Notes: generated by a model from the letters alone, not told the origin. A stretch of 64,000 bases of DNA from Sphingobium sp. CR2-8 (GCF_035818615.1 NZ_JAYKZY010000002.1:1800501-1864500), one strand, 5' to 3'; counted from the stretch's first letter, positions 1 through 9,024 are shown. A program made the numbers and translations.

Positions 1-426
1 GACGGGCACGTCGACCGCCTCCACCGTCGCCTTGATAAGCGAAGCGGCGAGCGGCAGATCACGCATTAAGGCGCTGCCCGCGTCGCCATTGACGACCTTC
101 TTCACCGGGCAGCCCATATTGATATCGATGATCGCCGCGCCGCGATCGGCATTGAGCTTCGCCGCGTCGGCCATTTCTGTGGGCGAGCAACCGGCCAGCT
201 GCATCGACACCGGCTCTTCCAGCGGATGCCAGGCGGCCTTCTGCAAGGACTGGCGCGTCTCCCGGATCATCGCTGCCGACGCGATCATCTCCGTCACGTT
301 AAGGCCCGAGCCGTAGCGGCGGACCAGCGTGCGGAAGGGCATGTCGGTGACGCCGGTCATCGGCGCCAGGACGACCGGCATGTCGATGGTGACGGGACCG
401 ATGGAGATGGGAGAAAGTTTGCGCAT
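1..426 (-). CDS. dusB: tRNA-dihydrouridine synthase DusB (NifR3 family), C-terminus off the left edge
   Basis: The frame opens at the ATG on the complement of 426 and is still open at base 1, so 142 N-terminal residues are visible and the C-terminal part lies outside the window. The protein begins MRKLSPISIGPV and has the FMN-binding TIM-barrel start MTGVTD (residues 23-28) and the active-site stretch NMGCPVKKV (about 103-111) with the family's catalytic Cys (C106). These are diagnostic of Dus enzymes, which reduce uridine to dihydrouridine in tRNA D-loops using FMN and NADPH. In many alphaproteobacteria dusB precedes ntrB-ntrC; that cannot be checked here. The gene is divergent from ispDF. 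Family assignment is secure; DusB rather than a paralogue rests on the NifR3-like N-terminus. Confidence 0.9.
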   Translation of the reverse strand, partial: MRKLSPISIGPVTIDMPVVLAPMTGVTDMPFRTLVRRYGSGLNVTEMIASAAMIRETRQSLQKAAWHPLEEPVSMQLAGCSPTEMADAAKLNADRGAAIIDINMGCPVKKVVNGDAGSALMRDLPLAASLIKATVEAVDVPV

Positions 427-536
427 GACCAGACTATGAAACTGCCTAAAAAACAGGCAGCCCTTAGCGGAAAAGGACGGCTGCGGCAAGGCGCTCCCCC
501 TTTCGGTCCGTGCCGCGACCCGCTATGCGCCGGACC

Positions 537-1706
537 ATGACATCCAACAGCAAGATCGTCGCGCTGATCGTCGCGGCAGGCCAGGGCAGCCGGGCGGGCG
601 GCGAGGTGCCCAAGCAGTTCCGCATGGTGGGCGGCAAAGCGGTGCTGGCGCATGCCTATGACGCGCTGGCGGCGCATGGCGGGATCGACGCGATCCATAT
701 CGTTCTGGGGGAAGGGCAGGATGCGACGGCGCGCGGCCTGCTGGGCGATCGAGAGGCCGGGTTCGTGACGGGCGCGGAGAGTCGGCGCGGATCGGTGCGC
801 GCCGGGCTGGAGGCGATTGCGGCGGCTGGCGGCGCGGATGTCGTGCTGATCCATGACGCCGCGCGCCCTTTTCTGCCCGCTGCGGTGATCGACCGGTTGC
901 TGGCGGCGCTTCAGGATGCGCCGGGGGCGATCCCTGCCCTGCCCGTGGCCGACACGCTGGTGCGCGGTAAGGGCGGCGTTATGGGCGATGGTGTCGATCG
1001 CGCCGACCTCTATCGTGTGCAGACGCCGCAGGCCTTTCGATTCGACGCCATATGGGCGGCGCATCGGGCGTGGGACATTGCGCGGGACGCCACGGATGAT
1101 GCGCAGATACTCAAGGCGTGGGGTCATGACGTCATTTTGGTGCAAGGCGATGAAAGGCTGGAGAAATTGACCTATCCGCAGGACTTTGCGCGTGCCGAAG
1201 CGGGGCTGGCGACGCCGCGCACGACGCGGGTCGGCATGGGCTATGACGTCCATCGGCTTGCGCCCGACGAGGAACTTTGGCTGGGCGGCATATTGGTGCC
1301 ACATGACCGTGGGCTGGCGGGCCATAGCGACGCTGACGTGGCGCTGCATGCGATCGTGGACGCGATGCTGGGCGCACTGGCGGAGGGGGATATCGGCAGC
1401 CACTTTCCGCCGTCCGACCCGCAATGGCGCGGCGCGGCGTCCGATCAATTCCTGGCCTATGCGCGGGATCGGGTGGCGGCACGCGCGGGCGTGATCGACC
1501 ATATCGACCTCACCATCATCTGCGAAGCGCCCAAGATCGGCCCGCATCGCGACGCCATGCGCGCGCGGATCGCAGAGATACTGGCTGTCCCGATCGATCG
1601 GGTCAGCGTGAAGGCGACGACGACCGAGCGGCTGGGCTTTGCCGGGCGGCGCGAAGGTATCGCGGCGCAAGCGGTTGCCACCCTGTCCCTCCCCGCGCTA
1701 TCCTGA
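537..1706 (+). CDS. ispDF: Bifunctional IspD/IspF, MEP isoprenoid pathway
   Basis: This 389-residue fusion carries two enzymes of the non-mevalonate isoprenoid pathway in the cytosol. Residues about 1-225 are 2-C-methyl-D-erythritol 4-phosphate cytidylyltransferase, with the nucleotide-binding loop ALIVAAGQGSRAGG near residue 10 and the HDAARPF motif near 110. Residues about 230-389 are 2-C-methyl-D-erythritol 2,4-cyclodiphosphate synthase, with the metal-binding GYDVHRL and GHSDADV motifs. A single chain for IspD and IspF is usual in alphaproteobacteria. I chose the ATG at 537; an in-frame ATG at 525 is also possible. pncC starts 4 bp after the stop, so the two are probably cotranscribed. 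Confidence 0.96.
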   Translation: MTSNSKIVALIVAAGQGSRAGGEVPKQFRMVGGKAVLAHAYDALAAHGGIDAIHIVLGEGQDATARGLLGDREAGFVTGAESRRGSVRAGLEAIAAAGGADVVLIHDAARPFLPAAVIDRLLAALQDAPGAIPALPVADTLVRGKGGVMGDGVDRADLYRVQTPQAFRFDAIWAAHRAWDIARDATDDAQILKAWGHDVILVQGDERLEKLTYPQDFARAEAGLATPRTTRVGMGYDVHRLAPDEELWLGGILVPHDRGLAGHSDADVALHAIVDAMLGALAEGDIGSHFPPSDPQWRGAASDQFLAYARDRVAARAGVIDHIDLTIICEAPKIGPHRDAMRARIAEILAVPIDRVSVKATTTERLGFAGRREGIAAQAVATLSLPALS

Positions 1707-1710
1707 TCCC

Positions 1711-2226
1711 ATGCCCGACACCCTATTGCCCGCCCAGCTCGTCGACCTCGCCGAGCGCGTCATCATCGCCAACCGGCGCGCGGGGCGCACGATCGCCGTG
1801 GCGGAAAGCTGCACCGGGGGACTGGTGTCGGCGGCGCTCACCGAAATCGCCGGATCATCCGACGTGTTCGAAGCCGGATTTATTACTTATTCCAATGATA
1901 TGAAGGCGGAACTCCTAAAAGTTTCGCACGATGTGCTGGACACGTTCGGGGCGGTGTCGATCGCCACGGCCTGGGCGATGGCGCAGGGCGCGCTCAAGAA
2001 AAGCCATGCCCATGTCGCGGTCGCCATCACGGGCATCGCCGGGCCGGGCGGCGGCAGCGAGCAGAAGCCGGTCGGCACGGTCGTCTTCGCCCGCGCCGAA
2101 CGCGGTGCCAGCGCCGACAAGGTCGTCGCCGACATGCGACATTTCGAGAATAATGGCCGGGGCGGCGTACGCCTTCAGGCGGCGCTGTGCGCGCTGGAAC
2201 TGCTGCTGCCCGAATCGGCCGCGTAA
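1711..2226 (+). CDS. pncC: Nicotinamide-nucleotide amidohydrolase PncC (CinA C-terminal domain, stand-alone)
   Basis: The 171-residue protein is the CinA C-terminal domain alone. It has VAESCTGGLVSAALTE near residue 30 and the glycine-rich ITGIAGPGGGSEQKPVGTV near 115, both hallmarks of PncC, which deamidates nicotinamide mononucleotide to nicotinate mononucleotide in pyridine nucleotide recycling. The N-terminal MoCF-like domain of full-length CinA is absent, as expected for the stand-alone form. The ATG at 1711 lies just after the ispDF stop; earlier in-frame starts would run into ispDF. Its 3' end overlaps the convergent START-domain gene by 52 bp. Confidence 0.9.
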   Translation: MPDTLLPAQLVDLAERVIIANRRAGRTIAVAESCTGGLVSAALTEIAGSSDVFEAGFITYSNDMKAELLKVSHDVLDTFGAVSIATAWAMAQGALKKSHAHVAVAITGIAGPGGGSEQKPVGTVVFARAERGASADKVVADMRHFENNGRGGVRLQAALCALELLLPESAA

Positions 2227-2648
2227 AGCTGCGCCGCGCGGGTTTCGAACGCGCCGATCATCTTGCGCAGCGCCTTGTCGAAAAACTGGCCGGCCAGCAT
2301 TTCGAACAGGCGGTTCTTGAATTCGAACTCCACCTCGAAATCGACCAGCACCCCGCCCTGCCCGTCGTCGCGAAACGCCCATTCATTGTGGAGATGCTTG
2401 AGCGGGCCGTCGAGATAATCCACCCGCACATGATCGGGGCGATGCTTGACGACGCGCGAGGTGAAACTTTCCTTCACCCCTTTAAAGCCCACGATCATGT
2501 CCGCGACCATTTCGCTGTCGCTGTCGGAGCGGACACGGATCGCGCTGATCCAGGGCAGGAACTGCGGATAGGCGGCAACGTCCGACACCAGGTCGAACAT
2601 CTGCGTCGGGGTGTATGGAAGCTGGCGCGTCTCGTTATGTCTGGGCAT
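2175..2648 (-). CDS. RatA/Coq10-type START-domain protein
   Basis: A 157-residue polyketide-cyclase/START-domain protein beginning MPRHNETRQLPYTPTQMFDL. The pattern YTPTQMFDLVSDVAAYPQFLPW followed by a FEFKNRLFEMLAGQFFDKALRKM helix is typical of the Coq10/RatA family. Bacterial members are linked to ubiquinone binding or delivery to respiratory complexes, or to ribosome association (E. coli RatA). The gene starts 7 bp after the lipA stop, an arrangement common in alphaproteobacteria. The start at 2648 gives the family length; a longer frame would run into lipA. The Ser-rich tail (SGSSSSSAHSAA) reads through the end of pncC on the opposite strand. Its precise function is not settled. Confidence 0.85.
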   Translation of the reverse strand: MPRHNETRQLPYTPTQMFDLVSDVAAYPQFLPWISAIRVRSDSDSEMVADMIVGFKGVKESFTSRVVKHRPDHVRVDYLDGPLKHLHNEWAFRDDGQGGVLVDFEVEFEFKNRLFEMLAGQFFDKALRKMIGAFETRAAQLYAADSGSSSSSAHSAA

Positions 2649-2655
2649 CGAGATG

Positions 2656-3606
2656 TCAGGCCTTCGCCGCAACCTTGGCGAGCTTCGCTTCGCGCGCGGC
2701 GCGCATTTCGGCGAAATCCTTGCCGGCATGATAGCTGGACCGGGTCAGCGGCGACGAGGCGACTTGCAGGAAGCCCTTGGCGCGGGCAATCCCGGCATAG
2801 GCGGTGAAGGCCGCGGGGGTGACGAACTCCATCACCTTGGCATGTTTGGGCGTGGGTTGCAGATATTGGCCCATCGTCAGGAAATCGATGTCGGCCGATC
2901 GCATGTCGTCCATAACCTGATGGACCTCCAGCCGCTCCTCGCCCAGGCCCAGCATGATGCCGGACTTGGTGAAGATCGACGGGTCCAGCTTCTTCACCGA
3001 CTCGAGCAACCGCAGCGACGCATAGTAGCGCGCGCCGGGGCGGATGGTGGGGTAGAGGCGCGGGACCGTCTCCAGATTATGATTATAAACGTCCGGCCGG
3101 GCGGCGACGATCATTTCGACTGCGCGCTCATGCTTGTTGCGGAAGTCGGGCGTCAGGATTTCGATCGTGGTGTTCGGCGTCGTGCGGCGCAGCGCCTCAA
3201 TCACCTTGACGAATTGCGACGCGCCGCCATCGGGCAGGTCGTCGCGATCGACCGAGGTGATGACGATATGTTCCAGACCCATCTGCGCGCAGGCGTCGGC
3301 CAGGTTCTGGGGTTCGTTGACATCCACCTTGCGCGGCATGCCGGTCTTGACGTTGCAGAAGGCGCAGGCGCGGGTGCAGACGTCGCCCAGGATCATCACC
3401 GTGGCATGCTTCTTCGTCCAGCATTCCCCGATATTGGGGCAGGCCGCCTCCTCGCACACCGTGTTCAGGCCCTTGTCGCGCATCAGCTTGCGCGTCTCAT
3501 GATAGGCGGGGCTGGTCGGCGCCTTGACGCGAATCCAGTCGGGCTTGCGGGCGCGTTCGGGACTGGCGGGCTGACCGGGCACGGGGATCGGGCTGATGTC
3601 GTTCAT
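2656..3606 (-). CDS. lipA: Lipoyl synthase
   Basis: This 316-residue radical SAM enzyme inserts two sulfurs into the octanoyl chain on lipoyl domains of 2-oxoacid dehydrogenases and GcvH. Both iron-sulfur motifs are visible: the auxiliary-cluster cysteines in [14 protein letters not shown] and the radical-SAM CxxxCxxC in [13 protein letters not shown]. The C-terminal [12 protein letters not shown] with the Arg-Ser-Ser-Tyr motif is also intact. The start at 3606 ([11 protein letters not shown]) gives the usual length; the longer frame would extend into the divergent carbonic anhydrase leader. It is probably cotranscribed with the downstream START-domain gene (7 bp gap). Confidence 0.97.
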   Translation of the reverse strand: MNDISPIPVPGQPASPERARKPDWIRVKAPTSPAYHETRKLMRDKGLNTVCEEAACPNIGECWTKKHATVMILGDVCTRACAFCNVKTGMPRKVDVNEPQNLADACAQMGLEHIVITSVDRDDLPDGGASQFVKVIEALRRTTPNTTIEILTPDFRNKHERAVEMIVAARPDVYNHNLETVPRLYPTIRPGARYYASLRLLESVKKLDPSIFTKSGIMLGLGEERLEVHQVMDDMRSADIDFLTMGQYLQPTPKHAKVMEFVTPAAFTAYAGIARAKGFLQVASSPLTRSSYHAGKDFAEMRAAREAKLAKVAAKA

Positions 3607-3671
3607 GACCCCCAGATAGCGATGCAAGGCCGCTCTTGCCAGCCCCCTATTTGTGCGGCACATCCCCGCGC

Positions 3672-4310
3672 ATGACCGATTTTTCCGACATGCTCGAAGG
3701 CTATCGCCGTTTCCGCAGCATCGGATGGAGCGGACAGCGTGAGCGGTGGGACGAACTGAACGAAGGGCAAAACCCAGGCGTGATGGTGATCGCCTGTTCC
3801 GACAGCCGGGTCGACCCGGCCCAGATTTTCGACACCAGCCCCGGCGAGATCTTCGTCGTGCGCAATGTCGCGGCGCTGGTGCCGCCGTTCGAGACCAATC
3901 CGGGCTATCATGGCGTGTCGGCCGCGCTGGAATTTGCCGTGCAGGTGCTCAAGGTCGGCGAGATCGTCGTCATGGGCCACGGCAAATGCGGGGGGTGCAA
4001 GGCCGCGCTGAGCCAGGATCTGAAGGACGCGCCGCCGGGCGAAGGCGGGTTCATCCATAACTGGATCGAATTGCTGGACGGCGCGCGCGACGTGGTGGTC
4101 GCGCACTATGGCGACCAGCGCGACCGCACGGTGGAACGCGCGATGGAGCAGGAAGCGGTGAAGGTCAGCCTGGCCAACCTGCGCAGCTTCCCCTGCGTCC
4201 GGTCGAAGGAGCGTAAGGGCGAATTGAAGCTGGTCGGCAGTTTCTTCGCCATCGCCGACGGCGTATTGAATATATTGGACGAGGATAGCGGCGTCTTCTC
4301 GCCCGCATGA
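3672..4310 (+). CDS. Beta-carbonic anhydrase
   Basis: The 212-residue protein has the beta-class zinc site: Cys and Asp-Arg in CSDSRVDP (near residue 42) and His-x-x-Cys in GHGKCGGC (near 103). It interconverts CO2 and bicarbonate in the cytoplasm, supplying bicarbonate to carboxylases. The ATG at 3672 gives [16 protein letters not shown], a normal family N-terminus. The following NYN gene overlaps or directly abuts it, so the two may be translationally coupled. Confidence 0.95.
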   Translation: MTDFSDMLEGYRRFRSIGWSGQRERWDELNEGQNPGVMVIACSDSRVDPAQIFDTSPGEIFVVRNVAALVPPFETNPGYHGVSAALEFAVQVLKVGEIVVMGHGKCGGCKAALSQDLKDAPPGEGGFIHNWIELLDGARDVVVAHYGDQRDRTVERAMEQEAVKVSLANLRSFPCVRSKERKGELKLVGSFFAIADGVLNILDEDSGVFSPA

Positions 4311-4324
4311 AGGGAGCAGGCGTC

Positions 4325-5146
4325 ATGGCGTTGTTACAGGAAGGTCGGGGCAATATCGCCCTGTTGATCGATGCGGACAATGCGTCGGCGGCGCATTTCA
4401 ATTCGGTGATGACCGTGCTGGCGGAACTGGGCACGGTGAATATCCGCCGCGCCTACGGCAATTGGAGCAAGACGACGCTCAAGACCTGGGCGGCGCTGTC
4501 CGTGGCCCATGCGATCGAGCCGCAGCAACAGTTCGACCTGACCAAGGGCAAGAACGCCACCGACATGAAGATGACGATCGACGCCATGGACCTGATGGCG
4601 TCGGGCCGCGTCGATGGATTCGGCCTGATGTCGAGCGACAGCGACTTCACCCCGCTGGCGACGCGCATCCGGCAACAGGGCATCCCGGTCTATGGCTTCG
4701 GCTCCGCCAATACGCCCGAGGGATTTCGCCGGGCCTGCACCCGGTTCCTGAATGTCGCAGCCTTGAAACCGGCCGAAGTGCCCGTCGCGACCAAGGCGCC
4801 GGCCAAAAGCGCAGCGCCAGCGAAGGCTGCTCCGACCCAGGCGGCCGCGCCACAGGCGGCGCCAGCCAAGGCCGCGACGCCGACGCCCGTCCCTGCCACG
4901 CCGACAACCGGCAAGACGGTCGATGCCGAAGTCGTACGCCTGCTGATCGACGCCTATGATGAGGCGAAGCGCGACGAACGCGGATTCGTGGCGCTGGGTC
5001 CGGTGGGCCAGCGCGTCGGCAACCGGTCCAGCTTCGACGTACGCAACTATGGGTTCAAGCGGCTGTCGGACCTGATCGCCGCCATCCCCAATTTCATCAC
5101 CGAAGTGCGCGAAGGCGGGCAGACCTGGATCAAGCGCGTGAAATGA
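4325..5146 (+). CDS. NYN-domain putative ribonuclease with C-terminal LOTUS/OST-HTH-like domain
   Basis: A 273-residue protein. Residues about 10-150 match the NYN (LabA/DUF88) PIN-like fold, with acidic and polar residues in LLIDADNAS (D16, D18, N19), KNATDMKMTIDAMD and LMSSDSDFTPL, the expected metal-binding set of a nuclease. A flexible Ala/Pro linker of about 50 residues follows. The end (about 200-273) resembles the OST-HTH/LOTUS fold (DAEVVRLLIDAYDEAK, RNYGFKRLSDLIAAI), which binds RNA in other proteins. I preferred ATG 4325 because AAGGGAG lies 8 bp upstream; ATG 4307 overlaps the carbonic anhydrase stop. RNA cleavage is inferred from the fold, and the substrate is unknown. Confidence 0.85.
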   Translation: MALLQEGRGNIALLIDADNASAAHFNSVMTVLAELGTVNIRRAYGNWSKTTLKTWAALSVAHAIEPQQQFDLTKGKNATDMKMTIDAMDLMASGRVDGFGLMSSDSDFTPLATRIRQQGIPVYGFGSANTPEGFRRACTRFLNVAALKPAEVPVATKAPAKSAAPAKAAPTQAAAPQAAPAKAATPTPVPATPTTGKTVDAEVVRLLIDAYDEAKRDERGFVALGPVGQRVGNRSSFDVRNYGFKRLSDLIAAIPNFITEVREGGQTWIKRVK

Positions 5147-5153
5147 GGTGCCA

Positions 5154-5426
5154 ATGGCCCGCCATCTGATGATCCACGGCCGGGTCCAGGGCGTATGGTA
5201 TCGCGCCTCGACGGTCGAGACGGCGCGCGGGCTGGGGCTGACCGGCTGGGTGCGTAACCGTGCCGACGGCAGCGTCGAAGCGCTGGTAGAGGGTGCGGCG
5301 GACGCCATCGATCGCTTCATCGCACTGGCGCATGAGGGGCCGCCTGCCGCCAAGGTCGATCGGATAGATGTAGACGTAGCGGCCGCCGAAGGCCTGGGCA
5401 CGTTCGAGAAGCGCCCGACCGCCTAG
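5154..5426 (+). CDS. acyP: Acylphosphatase
   Basis: A 90-residue acylphosphatase, which hydrolyses carboxyl-phosphate bonds such as acetyl phosphate. The catalytic Arg is in GRVQGVWYRAST and the catalytic Asn in LTGWVRNRADGSVEA, both at family positions. It starts 7 bp after the NYN gene and is probably the last gene of that short plus-strand unit. Confidence 0.93.
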   Translation: MARHLMIHGRVQGVWYRASTVETARGLGLTGWVRNRADGSVEALVEGAADAIDRFIALAHEGPPAAKVDRIDVDVAAAEGLGTFEKRPTA

Positions 5427-5427
5427 A

Positions 5428-5471
5428 GCATTTTCGAAGCAGATGGCGTCATCTGCTGGCTTGGAAAATGC
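5428..5471. repeat. Imperfect palindrome after acyP (extragenic repeat type)
   Basis: Outer arms GCATTTTC (5428-5435) and GAAAATGC (5464-5471) enclose inner arms AGCAGATG (5438-5445) and CATCTGCT (5450-5457). It resembles the extragenic palindromes common in alphaproteobacterial genomes and sits 2 bp after the acyP stop, where it could stabilise the 3' end of the transcript. There is no U-run, so a simple intrinsic terminator is unlikely. Confidence 0.7.
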
Positions 5472-5488
5472 GGAAAACAAACAATAAC

Positions 5489-5528
5489 TAAAGCATAATC
5501 CGATCCGCTATGATCGGATTATGCTTTA
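5489..5528. repeat. Perfect 17-bp stem-loop in the acyP-ettA spacer
   Basis: The arm 5489-5505 (TAAAGCATAATCCGATC) is exactly complementary to 5512-5528, with a 6-nt loop. It is AT-richer than its surroundings and is probably another extragenic repeat family member or a bidirectional 3'-end signal between the convergent acyP and ettA genes. Confidence 0.75.
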
Positions 5529-5553
5529 GGCCCCACCCCCCTCTGCAAAGCAC

Positions 5554-5585
5554 AAAAAAAGAGCCGATCCGTAAGGACCAGCTCT
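5554..5585 (-). terminator. Intrinsic terminator reading from ettA
   Basis: On the minus strand AGAGC and GCTCT pair around a 16-nt loop and are followed by seven U. It lies about 125 bp downstream of the ettA stop. Confidence 0.6.
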
Positions 5586-5658
5586 GAAAGTTTTAGGAGA
5601 GGATGCCTGAAAGGCCCGTTCCGTTTGAAATGTTAGCGTCATCATCGCAAGTGCGAAA

Positions 5659-5699
5659 GGTGATGCTACGATTGCAAAAGTTGCAACCGTAGCATCACC
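5659..5699. repeat. Long inverted repeat directly 3' of ettA
   Basis: GGTGATGCTACG (5659-5670) pairs with CGTAGCATCACC (5688-5699), and the pairing continues inward through TTGCAA with one mismatch, leaving a very short loop. It ends 9 bp from the ettA stop. It could be an mRNA 3' stabiliser or the first part of a two-step terminator. Confidence 0.7.
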
Positions 5700-5708
5700 A
5701 CGTGACCG

Positions 5709-7394
5709 TCAGCGGGTCAGCTTCTTATATGCCAGCGCCGTGGGCCGATCGGCGGCGTCGCCCAGACGGCGGCGCTTGTCCTCCTCATAGGCTTCGAAAT
5801 TGCCCTCGAACCATTCGACATGGCTGTTGCCTTCGAACGCCAGGATATGGGTGGCGAGGCGATCGAGGAAGAAGCGGTCATGGCTGATGACCACGGCGCA
5901 GCCCGCGAAATTCTCGATCGCTTCTTCCAAAGCGCCGAGCGTTTCGACGTCGAGGTCGTTGGTCGGTTCGTCGAGCAGCAGGACGTTGCCACCCTTTTTC
6001 AGCATCTTGGCGATGTGGACGCGGTTGCGCTCACCGCCCGACAGCTTGCCGACATTCTTCTGCTGGTCCTGCCCCTTGAAGTTGAAGGCGCCGACATAGG
6101 CGCGCGTCGACATGTCGTGGCCGTTGACCTTCACATAATCGAGGCCGTCGGACACTTCTTCCCAGACGTTCTTCGATCCGTCCAAATGGTCGCGGCTCTG
6201 GTCGACGAAGCCCAGGCGGACCGTCGTGCCGATGTCGATCTCGCCCGAATCGGGCTCTTCCTGGCCGGTGATGAGCTTGAACAGCGTGGACTTGCCCGCG
6301 CCGTTCGGCCCGATCACGCCGACGATGCCGCCCGGCGGCAGCAGGAAGGACAGATCTTCGAACAGAAGCTTGTCGCCGAAGGCCTTGGTGATGTTCTTGA
6401 ATTCGATCACCTTGCCGCCCAGGCGCTCGGGCACCTGGATGACGATCTGCGCCTTGCCGGGCGAGCGGTTGTTCTGGCCCGCGACCAGTTCCTCGAACTT
6501 CTTGATACGCGCCTTGGACTTGGTCTGGCGGCCCTTGGTCCCTGCCCGAATCCATTCCAATTCGTCATTGATCGCCTTCTGGCGGCCGGTCGCTTCGCGA
6601 TCTTCCTGCTCCAGACGCTTGGCCTTCTTCTCCAGATAGGTGGAGTAGTTGCCTTCGTACGGAAAATATTTTCCGCGATCGAGTTCCAGAATCCAGCCGA
6701 CGACATTGTCGAGAAAGTAGCGGTCATGGGTGATCATCAGGACCGACCCGGCATATTCCTTGAGGTGATTTTCCAGCCAGGTGACGCTTTCGGCATCCAG
6801 ATGGTTGGTCGGTTCGTCGAGGAGCAGAATGTCGGGCTTCTGGATCAGCAGGCGCGTGAGCGCGATGCGGCGCTTTTCACCGCCCGACAGGCTTTCCACC
6901 GACCAGTCGGACGGCGGGCAGCGGAGCGCTTCCATCGCGATTTCGAGCTGGTTGTCGAGCGTCCAGCCGTCGACCGCGTCGATCTGTTCCTGGAGCGTCC
7001 CCATTTCCTCCATCAGCGCATCGAAATCGACGTCTTCGGGCGGGTCGCCCATGATGGTGCTGATCTCGTTGAAGCGGTCCATCTTGTCCGCGATGTCGCG
7101 CGCGCCGTCCTTGACGTTTTCCAGCACAGTCTTGCTGGGGTCGAGCTGCGGCTCCTGCGGCAGATAGCCGACAGTGATATTCTCGCCCGGCCAGGCTTCG
7201 CCGCTATAATCGGTGTCGATGCCGGCCATGATCTTGATCAGGGTCGACTTGCCCGCGCCGTTGGGACCGACGATGCCGATCTTGGACCCGCGGTAGAATT
7301 GCAGATTGATGTTGCTCAACACCGGCTTGGCCGCGCCGGGGAAGGTCTTCGTCATGCTCTTCATGACATAGGCATATTGCGAGGAGGCGGACAT
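5709..7394 (-). CDS. ettA: Energy-dependent translational throttle protein EttA (ABC-F ATPase)
   Basis: A 561-residue soluble ABC-F protein with two nucleotide-binding domains: Walker [10 protein letters not shown] near residues 43 and 360, signature LSGGEKRR and LSGGERNR, and Walker [15 protein letters not shown] and [13 protein letters not shown]. The linker between them contains the ABC-F P-site tRNA interaction motif ([20 protein letters not shown] region). EttA binds the ribosomal E site and gates entry into elongation according to the ADP/ATP ratio. There are no membrane segments, so it is not a transporter. The length matches the EttA subfamily. The gene stands alone between convergent acyP and divergent M28 peptidase. 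Confidence 0.95.
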   Translation of the reverse strand: MSASSQYAYVMKSMTKTFPGAAKPVLSNINLQFYRGSKIGIVGPNGAGKSTLIKIMAGIDTDYSGEAWPGENITVGYLPQEPQLDPSKTVLENVKDGARDIADKMDRFNEISTIMGDPPEDVDFDALMEEMGTLQEQIDAVDGWTLDNQLEIAMEALRCPPSDWSVESLSGGEKRRIALTRLLIQKPDILLLDEPTNHLDAESVTWLENHLKEYAGSVLMITHDRYFLDNVVGWILELDRGKYFPYEGNYSTYLEKKAKRLEQEDREATGRQKAINDELEWIRAGTKGRQTKSKARIKKFEELVAGQNNRSPGKAQIVIQVPERLGGKVIEFKNITKAFGDKLLFEDLSFLLPPGGIVGVIGPNGAGKSTLFKLITGQEEPDSGEIDIGTTVRLGFVDQSRDHLDGSKNVWEEVSDGLDYVKVNGHDMSTRAYVGAFNFKGQDQQKNVGKLSGGERNRVHIAKMLKKGGNVLLLDEPTNDLDVETLGALEEAIENFAGCAVVISHDRFFLDRLATHILAFEGNSHVEWFEGNFEAYEEDKRRRLGDAADRPTALAYKKLTR

Positions 7395-7493
7395 GTTCGG
7401 GCAGCTCCAACGGTAGGATAAGAGGATTTGGCGCGGAGTTAGCGGAGGCGGGACGCATTGGCAAATGAGTGATGGCCCGCTACGCTCCCACCC

Positions 7494-8867
7494 ATGCAGA
7501 AAATCCGATCGGGCACGCTGGCCGCCCTTCTCCTAGGCAGCATTTTCACCCCGCCCCTCGCCATGGCCGCGCCGACCGACAGCGCAGCGATTCGCGCGGC
7601 GGCATTGAAGGACGACGTCGCCTGGGACTTCACCGAAGGGCTGACGACAGAGGTCGGCCCCCGACCCGCTGGCACCCCGCAGGAGGCGCGCGCTCGCGAC
7701 TGGGCGGTGGCGAAGCTGAAAGCGCTGGGCTTTTCCAACGTCCGCGCCGAACCCTATACCATGCCGGTATGGGTGCGCGGGCGCGACGAAGCCCGCATCC
7801 TGTCCCCCTTTCCGCAAAATCTGGTGCTCGCCGCGCTGGGCAATAGCGGATCTACGGGCGAGAAAGGCATAGAGGGCGACGTCGTCTATTTCCCCAGCAT
7901 TGCCGATCTGGAGGCCGCGCCCGCTGCGGCGCTGAAAGGCAAGATCGCCTTCGTCGACCATGGCATGAAGGCGACGCAGGACGGATCGTCCTACGGCTAT
8001 TTCGGGGCGGCGCGGCGGCAGGGGCCGAGCATCGCGTCGAAGAAAGGCGCGATCGCGATCCTGATCCGGTCGATCGGCACCGACCATCATCGTGTGCCCC
8101 ATACCGGCGTGCAGATGTGGGCGGACGGCGCGACGCCGATCCCGGCGGCTGCGCTGTCCGTGCCTGACGCCGAACAGCTCGCCCGCGTCATCGCGCGCGG
8201 TCAGCCGGTGAAGGTGCATCTGACGCTGACGTCCAGGATGTTGAAGGACCAGCCTTCGGGCAACGTGATCGCCGAAATTCCCGGGAGCGATCCGACGGTC
8301 GGCATCGTGGTGGCCGCCTGCCATCTCGATAGCTGGGACCAGGGCACCGGCGCGATCGATGATGCGACCGGGTGCGGCATCGCGGCAGCCTCTGCGCTGC
8401 AAGTGGCCAAGGCGGGCCAACCCCGCCGTACCATTCGCGTCCTGATGGCAGGCGCGGAAGAGGTCGGCGGCGACGGCGCGCGTGCCTATTATAAGGCGCA
8501 TGGGGCGGAGAAGCATGCGTTGGCGATCGAATCGGATTTCGGCGCGGACCGCATCTGGCGCGTCGATTTCAAATTGCCGCAGGGTCATGAGGCTTTGGCC
8601 AAGCGCATCACGGCCGGGCTTGCGCCCTTGGGCGTCGCGGCCAGCACACAAGAGGCGGGCGGCGGCGCCGACATCGCGCCGTTGGTGAAGGCCGGGGTGC
8701 CGGTGATCGACCTGCAACAGGACGGCACCCGCTATTTCGACCTGCACCACACGCCCGACGACACGCTGGACAAGGTCGATGCAGCGCAGTTGCGACAAAA
8801 TGTAGCCGCCTGGGCTGTGACGCTCGATACCGTCGCCAATGCGCCAGAATCTATGGGCGTTAACTGA
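7494..8867 (+). CDS. Secreted M28-family zinc metallopeptidase
   Basis: A 457-residue protein with a signal peptide (MQKIRSGTLAALLLGSIF...AMAA, about 24 residues), followed by a region with a PA-like insert (about 120-260) and an M28 catalytic domain. Zinc and catalytic residues are visible: ACHLDSWDQGTGAIDDATG (His and Asp), MAGAEEVGGDG (Glu-Glu), ESDFGADR (Asp) and DLHHTPDDTLDKVD (His). M28 enzymes are amino- or carboxypeptidases, so it probably trims peptides in the periplasm or outside the cell. It might use the type II system encoded downstream, but nothing in the sequence proves that. Confidence 0.92.
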   Translation: MQKIRSGTLAALLLGSIFTPPLAMAAPTDSAAIRAAALKDDVAWDFTEGLTTEVGPRPAGTPQEARARDWAVAKLKALGFSNVRAEPYTMPVWVRGRDEARILSPFPQNLVLAALGNSGSTGEKGIEGDVVYFPSIADLEAAPAAALKGKIAFVDHGMKATQDGSSYGYFGAARRQGPSIASKKGAIAILIRSIGTDHHRVPHTGVQMWADGATPIPAAALSVPDAEQLARVIARGQPVKVHLTLTSRMLKDQPSGNVIAEIPGSDPTVGIVVAACHLDSWDQGTGAIDDATGCGIAAASALQVAKAGQPRRTIRVLMAGAEEVGGDGARAYYKAHGAEKHALAIESDFGADRIWRVDFKLPQGHEALAKRITAGLAPLGVAASTQEAGGGADIAPLVKAGVPVIDLQQDGTRYFDLHHTPDDTLDKVDAAQLRQNVAAWAVTLDTVANAPESMGVN

Positions 8868-9024
8868 ACTTTTATAGTAGACAACGCCCTGCCGCGTGAT
8901 TCCATCGGTTCACCGGCGCAGAAAAGCATTGATTTGTGCATCGCACACGTTAATGCGGGTCGCTCGCGTAGGGTTACATTTCAAACGTGCCTGACGCGGC
9001 ATAATGCTATGGGAGCCGTACACA

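Noticed and set aside
437-463. CTGCCT/AGGCAG hairpin near the dusB start as a regulator
   Set aside because: Six base pairs with an A-rich loop are too weak to call, and no conservation can be checked.
357-1670. A 437-codon minus-strand open frame opposite ispDF
   Set aside because: It is Arg/His/Pro-rich shadow coding of a high-GC gene; ispDF on the other strand has clear motifs. The same applies to other long antisense frames, such as those opposite ettA, gspD, nuoL, nuoG and the lipoprotein gene.
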